From contig JAHEFD010000027.1 of assembly GCA_024640345.1 (NCBI GenBank), positions 1 to 36,002 of the forward strand: a stretch of DNA of 36,002 nucleotides, given 5' to 3'. The translations under genes were made by a program, and so were the position numbers. The notes beneath the pieces were generated by a model. The model saw only the letters and a list, made by a program, of their open reading frames with translations. It was not told the origin of the DNA and did not search any database. Source of the stretch: Woeseiaceae bacterium. GTDB taxonomy: Bacteria > Pseudomonadota > Gammaproteobacteria > Steroidobacterales > Woeseiaceae. Below, piece by piece: positions 31,946 through 36,002 of the stretch (its first letter is position 1; the number at the start of each line of letters is the position of its first letter).

Positions 31946-33610
31946 ATGAACCCGATAATGAAAATTTCTACCCGTATGGCGCTGTTATTCGTTGTCCTTT
32001 TCGCTGCTCCAGTCAGCGCCCAGGAAGGTGGTGACTACGACGACCTGCTGAAACTTTTCGCTGAGTGGCGCGATTTCGAGCGTCCGCCGTTGCTGGATGG
32101 TGCACCGGATTACACGCGGGAGAGGTTTAGCGAACGCTATAAAACCTTTGAAATTCTGCGGGCAAGGCTGGACGAATTCGAGATCAATGCCTGGCCGGTT
32201 TCAGAGCAAGTGGACTGGCATCTCGTTCGCGCCGAGATGAACGGCTATGAATTCAATCACCGTGTTCTGAGGCCCTGGGCACGGGATCCGGCGTTCTACG
32301 CCACCGTCTGGATGGAGCGAAGTGACGTTCCGGCGCACGAGGGCCCTACCAACCATGCCGTAGTCGATGTCTGGAAATACAGTTTCCCCTTGTCCCGGGA
32401 CGACGAGCGGAACCTGGTTGCGGAACTGAGCGCCATTCCACCCTTGATGCGGCAGGCCAGGCGCAATCTCACAGGTGATGCGCGCGACCTGTGGGTGACG
32501 GGAATTCGCGATGTTCGTGGCCAGCTATCCAATCTCGACAGGATTTTGGAACTGGCGGGTCCTGGGGCAGGAGCGGAACTCAGGGACGTCATAGAAAAAT
32601 GCAGGTCTGAGACCACGGCACTCGTTAGCTGGCTGGAGGAGCAGGCGCCGACGAAGCGTGGCCCATCCGGTATCGGCAAGGACAACTACACCTGGTATCA
32701 GCAAAACGTGCACCTCCTTCCGTTAACCTGGGAAGACGAAGTGCGATTGCTGAATCGCGAACTCGATCGTGCATGGTCGTCGCTGAAGCTGGAGGAGCAA
32801 CGCAATCGTGACCTGCCGCCGCTGGTACCGGCAAAGAACTCAGAGGAGTATGCCGCGAAAGCGGAAGAAGCCGTCGACCGCATCATGAATTTTCTCGAGG
32901 AAAAAGACATCCTGACGGTCACTGATTACATGAAACCGGCCATGGCTGCCCATATGGGCTCGTTCGTGCCGGAGGAAACCCGCAATTTCTTTGCGATCAC
33001 TTCTCATTACGACCCGGCGCCACTTTTTACGCACTTCTATCACTGGTTTGAACTGGCGCGGATGGATCTCGAGCCTCATCCGAGCCCGATAAGGCAAGGT
33101 GCGCTGCTGTACAACATATGGGACAACCGGAATGAGGGCACAGCGACAGGCGTCGAAGAAATGTTCATGCATGCCGGGCTTTATGACGATAGCCCACGCT
33201 CCAGGGAGCTGGTGTGGATATTGCTGGCACAGCGCGCGGCCAGGGGGCTCGGGTCGCTTTATGCCCATGCCAATGAAATGACCATGGAGGAGGCCGGCGG
33301 TGTGCACCAGGACTGGACGCCACGTGGCTGGATGAAAACGGAACCGGACCTGCTCGTTTTTGAACAACATCTCTACCTGCGGCAACCGGGTTATGGCACC
33401 AGCTATGTCACCGGTAAATACCTTCTCGAACGTACGCTCGCCGACTTCAGCAAACAGCGTGAAGAGGAAGGAGAGGATTTCAGTCTGAAAGACTTTCTTG
33501 ACCGCCTGAACCGGATTGACAGCATCCCGATATCTCTCGCCCGATGGGAGATGACCGGGCTGGACGAGGACATACGGTCGTTGATGCAAAACGAGAGAAG
33601 ACTGCGATGA
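31946..33610 (+). CDS. Exported DUF885 family protein (putative peptidase)
   Basis: DUF885 proteins are helical, thermolysin-like candidate metallopeptidases, mostly exported. This one is 554 residues with a signal peptide ending VSAQE. The conserved [17 protein letters not shown] segment matches the EGWA-type helix of the family, and [14 protein letters not shown] near the C-terminus matches the Q.PGY..SY..G motif. I could not find the expected HExPGHH zinc helix: that region reads [14 protein letters not shown]. So it may be a divergent or non-catalytic member. The ATG has GGAGG four bases upstream. It is followed 64 bases later by the Tat-exported M20 homologue on the same strand, possibly one transcript. 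Confidence 0.83.
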   Translation: MNPIMKISTRMALLFVVLFAAPVSAQEGGDYDDLLKLFAEWRDFERPPLLDGAPDYTRERFSERYKTFEILRARLDEFEINAWPVSEQVDWHLVRAEMNGYEFNHRVLRPWARDPAFYATVWMERSDVPAHEGPTNHAVVDVWKYSFPLSRDDERNLVAELSAIPPLMRQARRNLTGDARDLWVTGIRDVRGQLSNLDRILELAGPGAGAELRDVIEKCRSETTALVSWLEEQAPTKRGPSGIGKDNYTWYQQNVHLLPLTWEDEVRLLNRELDRAWSSLKLEEQRNRDLPPLVPAKNSEEYAAKAEEAVDRIMNFLEEKDILTVTDYMKPAMAAHMGSFVPEETRNFFAITSHYDPAPLFTHFYHWFELARMDLEPHPSPIRQGALLYNIWDNRNEGTATGVEEMFMHAGLYDDSPRSRELVWILLAQRAARGLGSLYAHANEMTMEEAGGVHQDWTPRGWMKTEPDLLVFEQHLYLRQPGYGTSYVTGKYLLERTLADFSKQREEEGEDFSLKDFLDRLNRIDSIPISLARWEMTGLDEDIRSLMQNERRLR

Positions 33611-33674
33611 GAGAGCACGGTTCGACAATGGCTGTCTTCTTGTCAAATTATGAATTGTATTCCGGAGTTTATGA

Positions 33675-35024
33675 ATGAGTGATGATGTATCGAACAGGAT
33701 GGCGAGTTTATCCCGACGCGGATTCGTGAATGCTGCTGGCGCCCTGGCAATGTCCACTGTGCTGCCACCAATCGCACAAGCCGTCCCGGCGAACCGAGCG
33801 CTTGCACTTGCTGAGAACCGACGACCTGAACTCATGGCGTTATTGTCAGACATGATTCGTATTCGCAGTCTTTCCGGAGAATCAGCCGCTGATGCTCAGG
33901 GAGTGGTTAAAGCCTATCTTGCCAGGCTGCCATACCGGATTGAGGAATCGGCCGATCGGCCGAGCCGGTACGAAGATCATCCTGAGTACATGCCGCCCAA
34001 TCCGACAGGTGACGGCCCGTTTATTAATGTTGTGGGCTGGCCGGAAAAGTCGCGCGGCCGACAATTCGCGATGTTCTCGCATATCGATACGCACAGCCTC
34101 GACGTTGGTTGGGAAACCGATCCATTTGAACCAGTGAAAGTTGGCAGCAGATTGTATGGGCTTGGCACATCTGACGACAAAGGCGGTGTTGCTGCAATGC
34201 TGGTAGCGGCATCGGCGCTTGCGGAGCTCGGAGAATCATTGCCGGTGGTTATGAGTCTGCACGGTAAAGGTGGCGGCAGTCGCGGCAGCCTGCCGGTCAT
34301 CGACCGGATCAGCAAAACCGATCACAATATTGGCGCAGTTATGTATGTGCACCCGGCGGAGACCGGACGTGGCCTTGATGACATCAAGAACGCGGTGCAG
34401 GGTGTTCTTGACCTGGAACTCTCGGTTGCCGGCTGGCGCGCACCTCCCATGGAAATAGGCAGTGTCGATTCGTCTGCCTGGGAAGATGGCGGGAACGCAC
34501 TCGATATGTGCTGGACCGTACTCGAGTCCCTGAGAGAAACGGCTTTTGCCGATGTCCAGTTCAATCTTGGCACGATGAGTGGTGGTGATCGTATCGGCTC
34601 GGTCGCCGACCAGGCGAGTGCGACGTTCCGGCTCAAGTTTTCCGGTTCTCATACCTGGGAAGACCTTGTCCTGGCAGCACAGCGACAGCTGGAAACATTT
34701 TCGAGTTCACTTGATGGTTCCTACGAGCTCAGCATCAAAACCCTTGGCTACCGGACGAACCCCGGTGCGGCCGACTGGGACGCGCCGGTTAGCCAGGTGT
34801 TACGTAATTCGATCGAAGACGTAACGGGCAGGGCGCCGGATGCCTATCCTAACCACTACGCCGGTGACATCCGCTACCCGATCCGCCTGCTCGGCGTACC
34901 TGCCTATGGCATCGGATCAGTCGGCGGCAATTTTTACGGCCCGAACGAGTGGGTCGACATCGATGACCTGGTTCGCCTCGTCGCCGTCCTTATTCAGACA
35001 ATGGCGGGGTGGGATGCCCTTTAA
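33675..35024 (+). CDS. Tat-exported M20 family protein with degraded metal site
   Basis: Homologue of M20 metallopeptidases, 449 residues. A twin-arginine signal is present (LSRRGFVNAAGALA, residues 12-25). His136 in FSHIDTH and Asp167 in TSDDKGG, two metal ligands, remain. The DEE motif, however, reads GKGGGS (197-202), so the catalytic Glu and the next metal-ligand Glu are Lys198 and Gly199, and the late His is Tyr421 in FYGPNEW. Zinc peptidase activity is thus unlikely as such; a binding role or a changed chemistry is possible. GGAG lies seven bases before the ATG. It follows the DUF885 gene, and its stop overlaps the stop of the convergent SDR gene in TTAA. Confidence 0.83.
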   Translation: MSDDVSNRMASLSRRGFVNAAGALAMSTVLPPIAQAVPANRALALAENRRPELMALLSDMIRIRSLSGESAADAQGVVKAYLARLPYRIEESADRPSRYEDHPEYMPPNPTGDGPFINVVGWPEKSRGRQFAMFSHIDTHSLDVGWETDPFEPVKVGSRLYGLGTSDDKGGVAAMLVAASALAELGESLPVVMSLHGKGGGSRGSLPVIDRISKTDHNIGAVMYVHPAETGRGLDDIKNAVQGVLDLELSVAGWRAPPMEIGSVDSSAWEDGGNALDMCWTVLESLRETAFADVQFNLGTMSGGDRIGSVADQASATFRLKFSGSHTWEDLVLAAQRQLETFSSSLDGSYELSIKTLGYRTNPGAADWDAPVSQVLRNSIEDVTGRAPDAYPNHYAGDIRYPIRLLGVPAYGIGSVGGNFYGPNEWVDIDDLVRLVAVLIQTMAGWDAL

Positions 35025-35761
35025 GCGGAATTGCCGCCATCGATCGGGATTGCAGCGCCGTTAACCTGGGCTGCATCATCCGATGCAAGATAAAGAACCA
35101 GTGATGCGACTTCATCGGCCGTCGTGACGCGCCCGGTCGGGCTTGCGGCGTCGGCTTCGCGCATCGCGTCAGCGCGATCAAGTCCACGAGCAGCGCCTTC
35201 CGAATAGAGCATCGGCGTTTCGACATCGCCAGGGCAAATTGCATTGACCCGAATGTATTCATGAGCATGGTCCAGCGCCATGGCTTTTGTCATCAGGACC
35301 AAGCCGCCTTTGCTCGCACAATAAGCAACCGCCTGCTTGCCCCCAACCAGTCCCCAGTCGGACGCGATATTAAGAATAGCGCCATGCGTTTTACGCAAGT
35401 GCGGGATCGCTTCGCGGCTCAGATAAAAAGACGTGCCCAGGTTAACGGCAATCGTCCGGGACCAAAGTTCATCGCTCGTTTGTTCAGCATCGGCAGCAGT
35501 ATAGATACCCGCATTATTAACCAAGACGTCGAGCCTGCCGAACGCCTCGATGCACGCTGCCATGAGATCTGCACATGATGTCGATGTAACAAGGTCGCCT
35601 GTCCACGTTCGTATAGCTTTGTGCTGGCTCGCGAGTGCCTTGGTTCGCTCGGCATTACGACCGGCAGCCATTACAGAGTAGCCGTTGTTTGCGAGTTTCA
35701 GTGCAACAGCGGTGCCAATACCTGAGCTCGCGCCCGTTATTAGTGCTACTTTGGTCGTCAA
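35021..35761 (-). CDS. Short-chain dehydrogenase/reductase
   Basis: Classical SDR of 246 residues, NAD(P)-dependent. Visible motifs: TGASSGIG cofactor site, NNAG, the catalytic Ser in LNIASDWG, and YCASKGG with Tyr-x3-Lys; the C-terminus has the PGDVETPM segment. The start is TTG at 35759-35761, with AAGGA eight bases upstream, giving MTTKVALITG; a longer in-frame reading would add 14 residues. Such SDRs include FabG-like and hydroxysteroid or sugar dehydrogenases; the substrate cannot be assigned. Its stop TAA shares bases with the stop of the convergent M20 gene. Confidence 0.9.
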   Translation of the reverse strand: MTTKVALITGASSGIGTAVALKLANNGYSVMAAGRNAERTKALASQHKAIRTWTGDLVTSTSCADLMAACIEAFGRLDVLVNNAGIYTAADAEQTSDELWSRTIAVNLGTSFYLSREAIPHLRKTHGAILNIASDWGLVGGKQAVAYCASKGGLVLMTKAMALDHAHEYIRVNAICPGDVETPMLYSEGAARGLDRADAMREADAASPTGRVTTADEVASLVLYLASDDAAQVNGAAIPIDGGNSA

Positions 35762-35837
35762 TTTCAGTTTCCTTGTACGTGAATTATTTTTGTCGAAAGT
35801 CATTTAAAGATACCAGAGTACAAGATCTCTCGGAGCG

Positions 35838-35843
35838 TATAAT
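35838..35843 (+). promoter_or_regulatory. -10 box of the last gene
   Basis: A perfect TATAAT 23 bases before the ATG at 35867, within the divergent region shared with the SDR gene; no clear -35 box. Confidence 0.4.
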
Positions 35844-35866
35844 GCGCTCAATAGGGGAGAGCTCAT

Positions 35867-36002
35867 ATGAAAACCCGAAGCTTAGTCGCGTCATCATTGC
35901 TAATGTTGTTCTTGATTGGATTTGCACCAATTGCAGGTGCATCCGATGCCGACGACTTAAAAGACATGCTTAACGCATTTCTTGCGGGCGTAACGAAGGC
36001 CG
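35867..36002 (+). CDS. Secreted protein, N-terminal fragment (possibly SnoaL/DUF4440-like)
   Basis: Only the first 45 codons lie in the window. GGGGAG stands about eight to ten bases before the ATG. The product has a clear signal peptide (MKTRSLVASS, hydrophobic core, cut near AGA-SDA), then DDLKDMLNAFLAGVTKA, an opening helix like that of exported SnoaL or DUF4440-type proteins. The family call is a guess from a short stretch; the exported nature is well supported. Confidence 0.6.
   Translation, partial: MKTRSLVASSLLMLFLIGFAPIAGASDADDLKDMLNAFLAGVTKA

Noticed and set aside
32840..33853. Open frame of 337 codons on the minus strand across the DUF885 and M20 genes
   Set aside because: It spans the ends of two well-supported plus-strand genes and shows no family features.
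1..36002. Mobile element, prophage, CRISPR or defence island
   Set aside because: I found no transposase, integrase, phage structural, Cas, restriction or toxin gene, no long repeats and no tRNA attachment site.

Overview
The window is about 36 kb of gene-dense bacterial chromosome of moderate GC. It carries 31 protein-coding genes, the first and last cut by the window edges. I see no rRNA, tRNA, CRISPR array, prophage or insertion sequence. Many exported lipoproteins, a complete YdbH-YnbE-YdbL envelope operon, a DUF6491 lipoprotein, a GlyGly-CTERM metalloprotease and a Blc-type lipocalin point to a Gram-negative, probably gammaproteobacterial, free-living aerobe. The density of DUF6152, DUF885, M20 and Rieske proteins resembles marine or sediment lineages such as Woeseiaceae, but that placement is inference. 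No intergenic gap exceeds 300 bases. Several genes appear to start at TTG or GTG, each TTG preceded by a plausible Shine-Dalgarno sequence; this changes the boundaries of at least six genes.

Left part (1-8.4 kb): a lipoprotein alkaline phosphatase (minus strand, C-terminus outside the window) diverges from a DUF6152 periplasmic protein. A small lipoprotein with a terminator follows, then a secreted M12-like metalloprotease with DUF11 repeats. Convergent to these is a minus-strand set: DUF6491 lipoprotein, a 102-residue unknown, and an EF-G paralogue.

Centre-left (8.5-18.1 kb): a cyclopropane fatty acid synthase is coupled to an FAD-dependent reductase. Next come an unusual pyruvate kinase, lipocalin, a class I photolyase, a DeaD-like RNA helicase, a lipoprotein cytochrome c and a small Cys-rich protein. 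CFA synthase, lipocalin and photolyase within 6.5 kb recall the photo-oxidative stress gene sets known in other proteobacteria.

Centre-right (18.1-27.3 kb, all minus): a PD40 propeller protein, an MFS transporter, a MarR-2-hydroxyacid dehydrogenase pair, an exported M20 peptidase, the ydbH-ynbE-ydbL operon and a MAPEG protein.

Right part (27.4-36 kb): a TetR regulator diverges from MAPEG and precedes a Rieske oxygenase. Then come a DUF3391/HD-GYP protein with a degraded metal site, a lipoprotein esterase, an exported DUF885 protein, a Tat-exported M20 homologue that has lost several metal-site residues, an SDR, and the start of a small secreted protein.

I found no wholly new multi-gene system. 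The most interesting signals are enzyme homologues with changed active sites: EF-G with Tyr for the catalytic His, pyruvate kinase with the potassium-site changes and no C-terminal domain, HD-GYP without its HD His, and M20 without its Glu-Glu pair. The coupled CFA-synthase/FAD-reductase pair is also notable.
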